Shown here piece after piece: positions 51,873 through 63,315 of a stretch of 64,000 bases of DNA. Numbering within the stretch: position 1 is the first letter of the stretch; each line of letters begins with the position of its first letter. The notes beneath the pieces were generated by a model. It searched no databases, was not told the DNA's origin, and worked only from the letters and a program-made list of their open reading frames with translations. Made by a program: the position numbers and the translations under genes. The stretch comes from Dichetophora obliterata (Eukaryota; Arthropoda; Insecta; Diptera; Sciomyzidae): NCBI GenBank assembly GCA_963920525.1, contig OY986435.1, forward strand, positions 99,932,115 through 99,996,114, in the 5' to 3' direction.

Positions 51873-52433
51873 TCATGTGGGGTAGAAACAACATAGAATC
51901 ACGTCAGACATATGATTCGTTTTTCAGAAGCCAGTCGCGAATTGTAAAGAAAAAAATAAATCAAGTTCCTGCATATCAACTCAAAGCTTGATATTTTTTC
52001 AAGTAGCTTGATTTTCAATTTACTTGTTGCAGATCTCTGCTACTTACATAAAAGTTAAAAATTTTAGCAAAACAGTATTTGTTTGAGCTATGAAAAAGTA
52101 ACCGGTTGCATATATTTGCTAAGTTTTTGCAGCACAGCACTAAGTGTAAAATTATTAACATTATTTACAACCGCAACCATTAATACACATCATTATAACA
52201 TAATTAATTTTCTTAAACTGCAAATATTCACTTTTTATTAACAAGACAAGCACTTATTTGTTATAAAGTAAAAAAATAATATATAATACTAAAATAATAT
52301 ATTCAAGTAAACAGCTGTTTGTCATTTGACTCAATTTCGCAACTTTTCTTCTCGATTTGTGTTCTTTTTCATCACGGTCCGAGTTTTTACCGATTTAAAC
52401 GTACAGAAACATTAGTTGTCACAAAATCGGTAA
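51873..52433. other. Non-coding, no recognised feature
   Basis: A+T-rich DNA. AAAATCGGTAA directly left of 52431 and the CACACAAATCGGTAACTTGCCG phrase right of 53350 are similar, perhaps an older duplication around the following MITE. No ORF. Confidence 0.4.
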
Positions 52434-53333
52434 AGGCCCAGTTATAATAGACGTAACGTAATGTAGTGAAATGTCATTGCAGCAGTGTGTTCTGTAACTT
52501 AATAAGGGTTTTCATGCAAAGTGGCAGGCTTCTAATTTGGGCAATTAGTTATTTTTATCAGACAGGTTGTATGAACAGCCCTTAAAGTCGATTGTGCATT
52601 TGCAGCATATAAGTCAGCTGTGCGATCTGCCAGCGATTCGTTCCATTTAAACAGGGACGCTTTGCGGATTGTTTGCTTGTTTTCTGAAATTTTTAGAATT
52701 AAATCTTTATTAGTTTTGCTCAAATTATAACTTTTCCTTCAAAAAAGAAAACAGCTGATTGATCATATAAGTTTGCCACCTCGTTTGCTCACCTAAATCG
52801 AAGAGCAAATTTATCTGGTTTGTGCAAAAGCTTTTTCATACGAATTTTGACAGTTCATTTATAAGGCTGATAAACTTATAAGGTTTATACCATTTATAAG
52901 GGTATTGCCCATTTGCATGAAAACCCTTAATGTTTCAATCAATACTTTTCTTATACAAGTGATTATAATAGAAGTAACGTAACGCAACGGGACGTAAAGA
53001 TCCGTTGGATTTCGATTTCTACGTTACTTTACATTACGTCTGTTCAAAGAACAACTAAACATTGAGGTTAGATTCGATTATTGCGCTATTTTATATTGTT
53101 GAACTACGCTTTTTGTTGAGTTTTCGTTATTAATGTGATAGTTTTATGTATCCACAGCTATAGATGACAAAGATTTAATTGTATTTGTACAGGAACGTGC
53201 AATTATTTACGACAAACAACTGCCTGGCTACTGCCTATTATAATTGCTACAACGTTTTCTTACATTACGCCCCGTCACGATGACAGTTGACACCATTACG
53301 TTACTTTACATTAAGTCTATTATAACTGGGCCT
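52434..53333. mobile_element. MITE with AGGCCCAGTTATAATAGACG ends, TAA target
   Basis: Inverted ends AGGCCCAGTTATAATAGACG and inverse AGGCCCAGTTATAATAGACT; TAA flanks at 52431-52433 and 53334-53336. Without the nested insertion it is 472 bp. The subterminal word ACGTTACTTTACATTACG recurs in the interior in both directions. TAA target suggests PIF/Harbinger. Confidence 0.8.
52504..52928. mobile_element. Nested MITE with AAGGGTTTTCATGCAAA ends
   Basis: 425 bp inside the previous element, with inverted ends AAGGGTTTTCATGCAAA and AAT flanks at 52501-52503 and 52929-52931. Words TTATAAGG and CATAAAAG-like repeats lie inside. The minus ORF 52532-52723 has no recognisable content. Confidence 0.7.
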
Positions 53334-53673
53334 TAACTAGGGATCGATAATGGCTGACGTCACACAAATCGGTAACTTGCCGATTTTGTTACAGGAACGA
53401 GCTACAGCATATTGTTGTTTCTTTCTTCATGTTGTTCAAAGAAGTAAAATATAAGGAAATGGTGTTGCTTACACATACACTGTACGTGAACTGTCGAACC
53501 ATTCGTAAATTGTGCGAGCGAGAAAGAGTGTGTTTTTTGACATTTTTGAGAACCCTGGCATCTGATTGGAAGACTCCTCAGCAAAATAGTTGAAAATAAT
53601 TTAATTTTAATCATTTTTCACTGGTTTAAAAGCAACAAAATTAAAGAAAAAAAACCACTAAAACAAATGCAAT

Positions 53674-53741
53674 ATGAGTTGTGCGGTTAAGAATTGTAAT
53701 AGTTCCCGAAAACTTAAAAACAATGCGCATTCGTTCCACAG
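53674..53741 (+). CDS. THAP-type first exon
   Basis: ATG 53674 opens a short exon reading MSCAVKNCNSSRKLKNNA and then HSFHR, ending CACAG with donor GTAAAT at 53742. The C-x4-C pair near the N-terminus followed by a basic stretch and S-F-H-R matches the start of THAP zinc fingers, where FPK/FPF usually follows. No convincing second exon is seen before the LINE at 54215, so it is a fragment or a gene cut by that insertion. THAP domains occur in host DNA-binding proteins and in P-element transposases; I cannot decide between them. Confidence 0.5.
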
Positions 53742-54214
53742 GTAAATATGTCCATACGGTTTAAATTCTTTTAACAAAAGTGCTTTATTTAGTTTCTAAC
53801 GATATTTTTTTAACTTATTTGTGTTGGAAATGTATATATTTCTTATTAAAAATGGTTTAAAAATGCAATTTAGACCCGTTGATTTTCCGCCAGTTCGATC
53901 AAACCACATCTGTCAAAACACAAACACTGCTTCAGGGGCGCAGTCATTTTTCGCAGTTGAATACATGTTTGGGGCGCTCTTGTTTTCAGCATAGTGAATC
54001 GGATTTAGTACCTGTTTGTTAAATTTTTCTGATTTTTACACAACAACTAGGCAGAAACACCCAAAAAATAAGGCATCACTGTTTAAATGTCAAAAGTTGG
54101 AAATAATTTCGCTCCTGCAATTTTTTACTTTTTATTTAATTAAACTACTAAATTCCATAATAAACAATTCTTTGTTGTTCATAATATTGACCAGTAAAGT
54201 CACTATATTGTAAA
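53742..54214. other. Non-coding between the THAP exon and the LINE
   Basis: A possible acceptor TTTAG at about 53874 is followed by an open stretch of some 40 codons without THAP similarity. Part of 54000-54214 may be the 5' UTR of the following retrotransposon; its start is not defined. Confidence 0.4.
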
Positions 54215-55204
54215 ATGGGTAATAAGAGGCGTACAAGCAAGAAGAACCTGGTGTTGTGCCCACGATGCAAGATGGACATTGATGGCGGCGATTCAATACA
54301 GTGCGATAAATGCCTTCGTTGGCTGCATTCTATGTGCAGTTGACTGAATTTGAAACAGTACCAGGAGGCTTTACAGCAGGTGGACAAGAAGTTCTTGTGC
54401 TGTGAATGCTCAGGCACTGCTTCCTGCGACACCGGTGCATCTGCGGCAGGTAAATCCAGCGTCAACATAGACTCAGGTCAATTCCAAACCATTATGGATA
54501 AACTTGGTCTATTGGAAAGTCTTGTGAGAGATGTAGCCAAAGCAAGAAAGGAGGTGGATAAGTTAATCAAAGATAATTCACAGCTTTGCGTCGAATTAAG
54601 TGAGGTTAAGTCTACGCTGAAATTTTTAACTGAAGACAGAGTCAAGAACGATGTTATAGTGAGAGGCCTAGAAGACACTAGCAGCAGCAAAACAGCACAT
54701 GAGTTAGTTATTGATCTTCTAAAACTTCTGAAAGTGTCAGTCAGCAGCAAAGATATTGCTCAAGCATATTTCTTTGGTAGTCGTGCAAGCAGAGCTGGCG
54801 CAGCGCCACCAGCACTGAAATCCGTTGTGGTGAAGTTTTACACTCGTGAGGCAAAAATGCTCCTGCTGGCGGCCAAAAAAGACATAAAAAATAATCCCGT
54901 TCTGAAACACACGCTTTTTGTTAATGATTTCCTGACGAGGGATACCTTGAAGCTCTTTGGCCACGCAAAGTCCCTGAAAACAGTGGGTTACCAGTATGTT
55001 TACACAAGGGGCAATACCATCTTTGCGAAGCATGCCGGAAGCTCGCACGCCGAGAAAATTACCACTTATCAACGTGTGGATGAGCTGCTCTTCGCAGCTA
55101 CAACACTGCCAAATCGCAGTTTGCATAGTGTTGCGGCAACAAGCGCAGCGGAAAATAATACCGATGATGAATGTGAATATTCTTTGCCATCGATAGCAAA
55201 CTAA
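54215..55204 (+). pseudogene. LINE ORF1 with C4HC3 PHD finger, one TGA
   Basis: Starts at ATG 54215-54217 and stays in one frame to TAA 55202-55204, except for TGA at 54341-54343 (codon 43). The finger residues are all present: C15-x2-C18-x11-C30-x2-C33-x4-H38-x2-C41-x20-C62-x2-C65, and the stop falls between C41 and C62. A coiled coil follows (about residues 95-150, LGLLESLVRDVAKARKEVDK), then a domain with VIVRGLEDT...LL and a basic KKDIKNNPVLKHTLFVND segment like LINE ORF1 RNA-binding domains. It would coat the element RNA; PHD role unknown. The short product from ATG to TGA lacks the last zinc ligands. Confidence 0.85.
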
Positions 55205-55249
55205 TCGCTATTACAAACTACAGTCAAGCAATCAATAAAATACACTTCT

Positions 55250-58152
55250 TATTACCTATCTATACCTAATTTTATCAAAATTAACTATTTTAAAAACATT
55301 ACAGAATACAACAACACAATCGAGCAAGACAGTATTTTTAACATAATCTCATTTAATGCCAGAAGCCTTGCGGGCATTGATAAATTTAATGCATTTCGTA
55401 CGGAAATATCATTACTCCACCATCTTCCTCAAATAATGTGCATTCAAGAAACTTGGTTTGCGGAGAATGTTATCCAACTGTATGAAATACCAGGATATAC
55501 AAGTGTGCACTGTTGTAGAGGTGACAGCTATGGTGGTCTTTCAATGTTCATTGCCGAAACATTGCAGTTTACGATTGAAGAGGTGATCAATGAATCTTAC
55601 TGCCATATCATAAGAATAAATCTACCAAAAATAAAAGCCAATGGTAAATCCCTAATGGTGATTGGATTCTACAGATCGCCGAAATGCTCAGCAAGCACTT
55701 TCCTTGAACTACTAGAAGCGCAGTTTAGAATAGCATCACGCTACAATTGTTTAGCAGCAGGCGACTCTAACATTGACCTTTTATCATCGTCGCCAGACAA
55801 TTCTGAATTTGACGCCCTAGCTGCTTCGTACTACCTACGTATGTGCCACAATCTTGTCACTCGACCTGCATCCATGTCATCTATCGATAGCGTAATTTCG
55901 AATGTTACTGAAGTTGATGTCATGTCTATTGAATCTTCGCTAAGCGACCACAACATTGTATGCTGCCTTCTCGATCTAAGCTGTCAACTAAACGCGTATA
56001 AAGTCATAAATAAAACCTTTTATGACTACAAACGAATAGCGGAGCTTTTGCTAATTGATCTTGAGGACGACGAAATACTGGCACTGTCTGATCCAAACGC
56101 TGTTTACAACGAAATCGAACGCATCATTTTGGGTGCAATGAACTCAAACAGGACAGAAGTAACAACCCGCGTAAAGGTGAAATACCTCATGGCCCCTTGG
56201 GTTAATGACAACTTCAAAGCGCTAGTGAGAAAAAAATCGAATTTATTCAAAAAACTAAAGCGGCACCCTCAAAGACGTGATCTTAGGCTTCGGCTTGAAG
56301 ATATTACCAAACTGGTTTCCAAAGCGAAAAGGCATCTCACAGATGCATATTACAAGAAACGACTGCTGGAAGTTAAGGGCGATATTAAAAACACCTGGAG
56401 TGTCCTCAATGGGTTCCTTAATCGCAAGCGCAAATCGACAGTGGTGGAGAGCATTGTAAATGACGATGGTGCAACGATCTTGGACTCTGCAGAGGTAGCT
56501 AACTGCTTAAATAAAGCTTTTGTTGAGCGCGCTAGAAGCATCGCAGCTGAAGTTCAACACTATGATGATGATGATATTAATGCGTTGGAACGCTCAGTGC
56601 TGCGCGGGAAGTATTTCAATTTAATGAAGCTGGTGGTGAAGACTTCGAAAAAATTATTTGCAATCTAAATACGCACAAAGCAATGGAGGTGGATCGAATA
56701 CCTGCCGTCATTCTTAAAAATTCAGCTGGGTCCTTTTCGAAAGTATTGCGACACCTGTTTTCGACAATGATTAAAACGGGTGTATACCCGTCGAAATTGA
56801 AAATTCAAAAAGCTGTTCCTATATTTAAAGGTGGCAATAAACAGAATGCGAAGAGCTACAGACCCATTGTTCTACTGCCCACCATAAACAACGTTGTGGA
56901 GAAGCTGATGAAGCAACAAATTACGGCCCATATCGAAAAAATCGGGCTGCTGTACAAACACCAGTACGGTTTCCGGAACGGATCTGGAACACAGCCAGCA
57001 CTAATTCAAGCTGTGGAGGATATTTGTGCGCATCTGGACACGGGATGCCCTGAGGTTGGCGGTCTGTTTCTTGATCTCCAAAAAGCATTTGAATGCGTTG
57101 ACCACGAGACGCTAATAAAAAAACTTCAGCTAATAGGGTTTAGTCAAGTTGACCTCAGACTGATGCGTAGCTACCTGACTGAAAGACCTCAGTTTGTGAT
57201 GAATGGAGGCAGCAAAAGCAACTCTGAAATCTGTCATTACGGGGTACCTCAAGGCAGCGTTCTAGGACCAGTGCTCTTCCTAATCTTCATCAACGACATT
57301 CACAACATCGATCTCAACGGAAAGCTATTCTTGTTTGCTGATGACATCGCGCTGTTTTATCCATCGCGCTCTAGACTCTCGCTAAAAGCAAAAATTGACT
57401 ATGACGTGTCGATTTTGACTGAATTCTTTCGGTTCAATCGCATATCAATGAACACTGACAAATCGCAATTTATCATATTCTCGCCGCGTCGCAAGTCAGC
57501 GGATTATATGGTTCTCAACATTAATGGTACAGAGGTCGTAGAGGAGAATAACGTAAAATTCCTGGGTTTAACTTTGTCAAGTAGCTTGAACTGGAACGAC
57601 CAAATACTAACGCTGCAACGTAAGGTATCATCAGGTCTTGGATTGCTGCATAAATTTAAAAGGAAGTTATCTGTCGACACTAAATATATTATCTACATGT
57701 CACTGGTTCACTCGCACTTGTCGTATATGCCCATGGCGTGGGCGTATAAAACCACAACTGAACTCAACAAGCTGCAGCGTCTGCAGAACAAAACCATCAA
57801 AGCTGTTTTCAACTTGCACCCACACTTTACTTCTGCGCGGTTATACAGTGCTACATTTAGGAGAATATTGCCAGTCGCGTTGTTGCACAAGTATCAACTG
57901 ATCCTTCAAGCCTACAGAAATTTAAAAAACATCAACTACCACACGACGCATTTGTTGGGGCGAGCGCATAGCTTCAACACCAGGAACAGAACAAATTTGA
58001 TTGTAGCGAGGTGTAAATTTGAGGTGACAAAGCAGCGATACGGCTTTGCAGCTCCGACGGCCTACAATAGTTTGCCAGACGAGGTTAAGGATGCGGTATC
58101 ATTTAGTTGCTTTAAATTGAAAGTAAAAGATCATCTGTTGGCTTTTATTTAA
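55250..58152 (+). pseudogene. LINE ORF2, endonuclease plus reverse transcriptase, frameshifted
   Basis: Endonuclease opens before 55300 (FNIISFNARSL; no clear ATG), with IQETW (catalytic Glu) at about 55442, GDSNIDLL at about 55758 and SDHN(I)V at about 55947, all matching APE-type nucleases. A frame change around 56610-56640 separates it from the RT frame (56683-58152). RT shows YRPIVLLPT, DLQKAFECVDH, GVPQGSVLGP and FADDIALFY (catalytic DD, about 57338), then thumb (HKFKRKLSVDTK, LQRLQNKTIKAVFNLHP). Ends TAA 58150-58152. One indel is the only lesion noticed in ORF2. Confidence 0.9.
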
Positions 58153-58355
58153 CTGTAATCAAACTTTTGTAAATAATGTCAAAGTAACTTTGTAAATATT
58201 GTAAAATGAACTTGTAAATTGAAAATATTAGATTAGCTATGAATTATGCCAAAGTGGCATGCTTCTTCAAAGCTCTTTTTTGAGCAGTGGAGCTCAATAT
58301 ATTTGTTGGTTGAATTCTTATCTTGTAAATATTATCTCAATAAAAAAAAAAAAAA

Positions 58356-58448
58356 GGGTTTTAAAAAATTAACCTAATATAATTTGTAATTAGAGTTGAA
58401 GTTTAGAATTTATAGGCCTTCAAATATAGAAAAATTACCTAAAAAATC
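58356..58448. other. Junction after the LINE poly(A)
   Basis: Sequence GGGTTTTAAAAAATTAACC follows the tail; a matching target duplication at the LINE's 5' end was not found, since that end is undefined. Confidence 0.3.
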
Positions 58449-58920
58449 TTGCAGTTTTTCTAGTTTTTCAACAAAACTAAGCTTTATGGGTATTAAAACA
58501 AAGGTTATGTTTGTATCTATTCAACGAGGTGTCAAATTTAGAATTCCATAAGAATTCATTAATATATAATTTTTTATAATTAGAATTTGTCTGAAATTAG
58601 AGTGGTTTCTCTTTGACGAAAGCAATACATTAAAAAGAGAATTATTAAAAAGATAACTACATTCAGAACTGCTGTAGACAGAGAAGCCTGTGTGGTACTT
58701 ACTGAGGTTTGTAAACCCTAAGCAGCATCCGAAGGCCTCCTTTTGATACATTTTTTTTTTTTTATTAAATTTGGAAAAACCGCGCAATTTTAAGTAAAAA
58801 AAGGGTTGTATCTTAAATGCATGTATTTTTATGTTTGATATCTTGTTAAATAGATACTTGTATTATCTCTCTTTTGATACCCATAAAGTTTAGTTTTGTT
58901 GGAAAACTAAAAAAATCAGC
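58449..58920. mobile_element. Inverted-repeat element with about 85-bp arms
   Basis: AGTTTTTCTAGTTTTTCAAC..AAACTAAGCTTTATGGGTATTAAAA.. (about 58450-58535) is mirrored at about 58838-58920. The centre holds a unit AAAGATAACTACATTCAGAAC..TGTAGACAGAG..AACCCTAAGCAGCATCCGAAGGCC that is also found in the 39835-41263 element. Non-coding. Confidence 0.6.
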
Positions 58921-59602
58921 TAAATTTTTAGTCCACTTTTTCCAACGTTGGATGCCTATAACTTCTAAGCCAATTGCGAGCGAACAAAAATTTTTTAAAT
59001 AATTAGAGTTGTTGCTATTCTTGAAATGTTTCTAAAATTTTAATGCATAAGAACAAACTTTAACAGTTTGGGCCTTCTTTTACGATACAACCGAATACGG
59101 CCCTTTGTGATTGTTTCTGTATTTGTGTGAACCAACACCAATATAGAAAATACCACTTTTCTGCTATTACACCACTTCCTTATATTTTACTTCTTTGATG
59201 TTGTTTTGCACTGTTGCAGTCGTCGTCAATGTGTTGAGTACATGAGCCTTGCTTTTGACAACTAGCTCGATTTTCTCTGCATTCTACTTCATTCCTTTCC
59301 GAGTCGGCTCTACCTGATTATTCTGCCATAGACAACTCGAGTTGCAGCGAAAAATAAGTCGAGTTAACGATTAAAATAACTCGACTCTTCATATCATTAA
59401 CCTTTTAAAGTTATACCATAATTATAATCTTAAATATTTTGTTTGTTCAATATGAAAAAATAAATATTGGATACTTGGTCTTGTTTTTGAATCTACGATG
59501 TGGTTTAGTTTTCTGTCAATTGCATTAATAGAGCATTCAAACCCATTTAAAAAATATATTTTTTAATTTTCCTCAAAAAAAGTTAAAAAATTGCCGATCG
59601 AA
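58921..59602. other. 5' flank of the Cep120 gene
   Basis: Intergenic; the promoter of the next gene must lie here. CGAGTTG/CTCGACT words recur between 59265 and 59390 (ACTCGAGTTG, GTCGAGTTAACG, ACTCGACTC), a cluster of ACTCGA-type motifs. No TATA box assigned. Confidence 0.4.
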
Positions 59603-62092
59603 ATGATTAGTACACGTGCATATTCTGCTTCTGAGAGCGATGTATCGGAAAGCAGTGAGAATGCCTACTGTATTTTTCTGCATATCGTGGAAGGCAAGTT
59701 TTACAAACTTTTATATTGACATACGTTAAAACATCTGTTCAAAGGTATCGGATTGATTTCCAAAGACGGATTTGGTGACATCAATGGCGATCGTATCAAG
59801 GGAAGAGTTGCACTTAATGCTTCGCTTAATGGCGTTAAATTTGAGGTGGAAGGACATAGTACGGAAACGGCCACCATATTCAACAGTAACTGCATTTGGG
59901 AGTGCGATTTAGGTGATATAAAAAGGTATTTAGCTATTTGTTTATGAAAAATCTGTTCAAGTTATGAAAATGTATAAATAAAACCGAGATTAGAATGAAA
60001 ACGGATAACCGCCCGGTGAAGTTGGAATGCTTTCTGAAATCTGGACAATCTGATAACCTTCCTCGCAAGTTAATTGGATCTCTGCTACTGCCAATGCGTG
60101 GTCTGCTTACAGTATCCACTATACGCAACCTCCAAGTAATTTGTCAAAATTGTTTTGAAAAATCTTAACGTTTAAACATATTCAAAACTAACACCAGCTC
60201 AAGTTGCATTGGCACAAATTAGGTGCACTAAGTTCAGAGTGGCGGCAGTTGAAACCGGAAATATATCTGCTTCTTATTATTGTCAAAAAAACTCTTGTGG
60301 AAAATGGTCAATTGGAGACTCTGCTGGGACAAGTTAGTATGAATTAGATATGTGTTTGTAAATATGTGACAGAAGATTTAACTGTCTTCCTTCTGATGCT
60401 TAGAAAAAGAATCTGCCACTAGATTTATTGTCACCGCATATCTCGGAAACAGCACTCATGCTACAATCTAAGAGTAACATTTACGTTCAGCTACTTGAGC
60501 AGGTTGGCCTGATACAAGTGGGCAATAATCCGGATATTGACTGTGACATCTTCAATGTTTCATTAACTTTTAAACAAGTGAAAAATGTGGAGCAGCTTTT
60601 GGAACGTGAACGTCATATGAATAGCATACAGCCGCAAGTATTTGTCTTCCATTATGACTTCCTTGGCAGTTCTTCGCATTTGGAAATTTTTGTTAATCCG
60701 AGCGACTGCTACATTATAAATGAGAAAATAACCTTAAGCTTCAAAACGTCACTCAAAAGTTTGCGAAACTATTTTCAACGCATATTCTATCTACCAATCA
60801 ATTTGTATTTAAATGCTGTTGCAATAGGTAAGAAAAAATTAGTCTGGAAAATCGTAAAATTAATTTGCGAACCAAAAATCAAAAACGGTCAAATGAATCA
60901 TATTTTGTTTTTTTCAGCAAACTATCGTTTGGACTTTTCAAGACTCTTGCCTAACGATGACTATTTTAACAACCAAACTATATGGAATAATAGTGGATCC
61001 TTCAATTTTGATCGCTTACACAAAATACTTAGCCCAAGAGCCTTAAAACCTTCTGTTGATTACATATTTAGTGTTCAGCTTTTGAATTGTAATGGAAAAA
61101 AGTTGAACTATGAACACAGTTCTTTATTGAATGAAACCTTTACAGCATACGCACGAGATACTAAAGGAGCTGGAGATATCACAGAACTTTATCGTAATCG
61201 AGAATTCGCACAAACATTACTTCCACCAAAGAGAACAGCTATTGAAAACTTGCCGTTGAGTTCACGAATTTTAAATAGTTTTGAGAACCTTCGTGATAAT
61301 TTTCCTAAATCCAACTCAGAACCTGTTCTAGCTGCACAGGAAATATATAAGACTTCAAATGAAACCCAAACATACCTAAACTCAACAGAGAAAACTATGG
61401 TAGCTAATTATGTACCCGATAAGTGCAAGCCAACTGAACCGAATATGACATACATTAGAATGGGGCAGCATTCCAATGAACAGAATTTAACGCGTATAAC
61501 AACATTATGCTTGGAGAATAATTATAGTAAACACGGAGAGTCTACTACAACTGCACCACGTGATCCCGATGAGCTTACATTGAAAATCGTTCAAGAGTTA
61601 GAGGAGTGGAAGGAACAACAAATGGAACACTTTCTGCAAGAACTTGAACGCAAAGAAGTTGAATACCTTTTGGGACTGAAACAAGAATGGGAAAAAGAGC
61701 GTTTAACGTTGCAACAGCGCCTTGAAGGTCGAATAGCAGAATGTGAAGAATTAAATAAAAAGCTAGAATATGCTCATCTGGAGTTAAAAGCTAATGCTTA
61801 TCAGAAAAAAACACACATCGAACTCGCAGAAACGATTAAAAATGAAATTCAGCGCAGCTACGCGGAAAAATTCCAGGCTTTAGACGAGGAAATGAAACGA
61901 CTACAAATGGAAATGGATAAAAAAGGCAGCCACTTGGAGTTGCAACACAATGAGTTGCAATTGGAAAACAATAAGTTGGAAACTGAACGCACCGAGCTTA
62001 AAGCTCGTATCACTGAGTTGGAGAAACATTTGAGTGCGGTGGAAAAGACACATTTGTCTGCAAATGAACTCAAAGAAGTCTTAAGCGACTTG
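59603..62092 (+). CDS. Cep120: Centrosomal protein CEP120 homologue, 5' six exons
   Basis: Exons 59603-59693, 59745-59925, 59994-60135, 60198-60332, 60404-60827, 60918-62092; total 2148 nt, 716 codons, all phases agree. Intron 1 is GC-AG (GAAG/GCAAGT), the others GT-AG; exon 4 could alternatively start at 60204. The N-terminal C2-like domain (FLHIVEG.., PVKLECF, IGSLLLPMRG, LHWHKLG) and middle domain (FVFHYDFLGSSSHLEIFVNP, ITLSFKTSLKSLRNYFQ, LYLNAVAI) follow the CEP120/DUF3668 order; residues after about 530 form a long Glu/Lys-rich coiled coil starting ELEEWKEQQMEHFLQELERK. Known role: centriole elongation and assembly. The last seen donor is GTGAGT at 62093; no later exon is visible, so the gene continues outside or is cut. 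Confidence 0.85.
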
Positions 62093-63129
62093 GTGAGTAA
62101 AACTTAGTGTTCTTAGTAAAAGTAAATTTTTTTTTACGAGTATAATAAGAAAGAAGGCACCACGAAATAGCTTATTTCAAATAACAATTGAAATAAGCCC
62201 AAAAAAATGAAATAAGACCCAAAAATGTCCACACTTTATTACATCATATGAAATAACTCTCAATTTTTAGGGACTGTTTCATAAATTTTGGGAAATATTT
62301 AATATTTTTTGGGTTTTATTTAATTACGAAATAAAGCCCAATGAAATAAGCTCCAATCAAATTTTGTTTGGGACTTATTTTATTTTGTTTTTGAAGCGAA
62401 GCTTTTTTGGTTGATTTGCTTGAGTGAAATCTCAAATACGACACTTTTTCCATACATCTTTTTTTAGAATTGTTGTTGTTTTTATGCTATTACAAGAGGT
62501 ACCTATTACAAGAGGATATAAAATTAAAAATATTTCTTTGTAAGCAGTGAGAATCAAACTCGCACCATTTCGATTAACTGAAGCTATGTTGCAGTAGATG
62601 ACAAAAACTTATTAAAAGGATAGTGCATTAGCTCTCCTTCATGTGAATGCGTGAAGCTATACTGCAGCAGATCATAATCTATTAAAATTTTTGTGTATTG
62701 ACTATCCAAACAACAAAGGTAGCAAGGTTCCATTGAACTGGGTGAAAATTATCACAAGATGTCAATTGTTTTAGGTGTAGATTTTAATTGTGAATTCAGA
62801 CATGAATGTTCACAGTCACTTAGGAAAAGTCCGGTGGTCTAGCGCTCGAATTTTTGAGGTATTTTTAGGTTTTTTTAAAAAAAAGTTAAAATATTGAACA
62901 ACGATATTTAAACCAGTGATATTCCTCGACGCGTCATCTTTAATTGTCTACGTTTACTTAACAATTGTCGATAATGTAGAGAATGGTCTACGTTGTCGAC
63001 AATAGGTCTGTTCCCGTACTCAATTCAAGTAGCTTGAAGTTGCTTGAAAGCTTTATTTTGAAGCAATTCGACAATTCGACAATTGTGTAAGCAAAGTCAA
63101 CAAAATGCAACACTGCGAAAATGGAAGTT
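62093..63129 (+). other. Intron or 3' flank of Cep120, no exon found
   Basis: 62165-62390 is dense in GAAATAA(G)CCC and its inverse GGG.TTATTT, about ten occurrences, a decayed short repeat able to fold. Around 62540-62600 the minus strand has a weak tRNA-like stretch (GCGAGTTTGATTCTC, a poor B box). 62900-63100 contains repeated ATTGTCGA/GTCTACGTT words. No coding exon recognised. Confidence 0.45.
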
Positions 63130-63315
63130 CTTATTAGATTAGGCTGATTCTTAATTTTTTTTTAAATTCGTTTATTTAACACAAATTAATGAATTAAGCA
63201 AACAAAAGACATGTCTGGAATTTGTTAAAATAGCGAATACTCCGAACTTGGATTCAGTTAAAATAAATACCGTAGTAAACATGCAGCCTCTGACATTAAT
63301 TATCTACACGTCGTT
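63130..63315 (-). repeat. Dispersed repeat, copy 2
   Basis: Inverse of the repeat at 42716-42880: on the minus strand GTGTAGATAATTAATGTCAG leads into CTGCATGTTTACTACGG, TCCAAGTTCGGAGTATTCG and CTTTTGTTTG. About 80% alike over 165-185 bases. Confidence 0.65.

Larger units (their letters stand above)
54215..58355 (+). mobile_element. Non-LTR retrotransposon (CR1/L2-like), PHD-type ORF1, poly(A) tail
   Basis: Nearly full length: ORF1 with PHD finger, coiled coil and RNA-binding-like domain; ORF2 with APE-type endonuclease and reverse transcriptase; 190-bp 3' UTR; poly(A) of 14 at 58342-58355 preceded by CAATAAAA. Clade suggestion (CR1/L2 group) comes from the PHD finger in ORF1 and the RT style. 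Two lesions are seen: a TGA in ORF1 and a frameshift in ORF2. Confidence 0.85.

Noticed and set aside
59694..59705. GT donor AA/GTTTTA for Cep120 intron 1
   Set aside because: It gives a phase that runs into a stop in exon 2; the GC donor one codon earlier restores the frame and a sensible VEG sequence.
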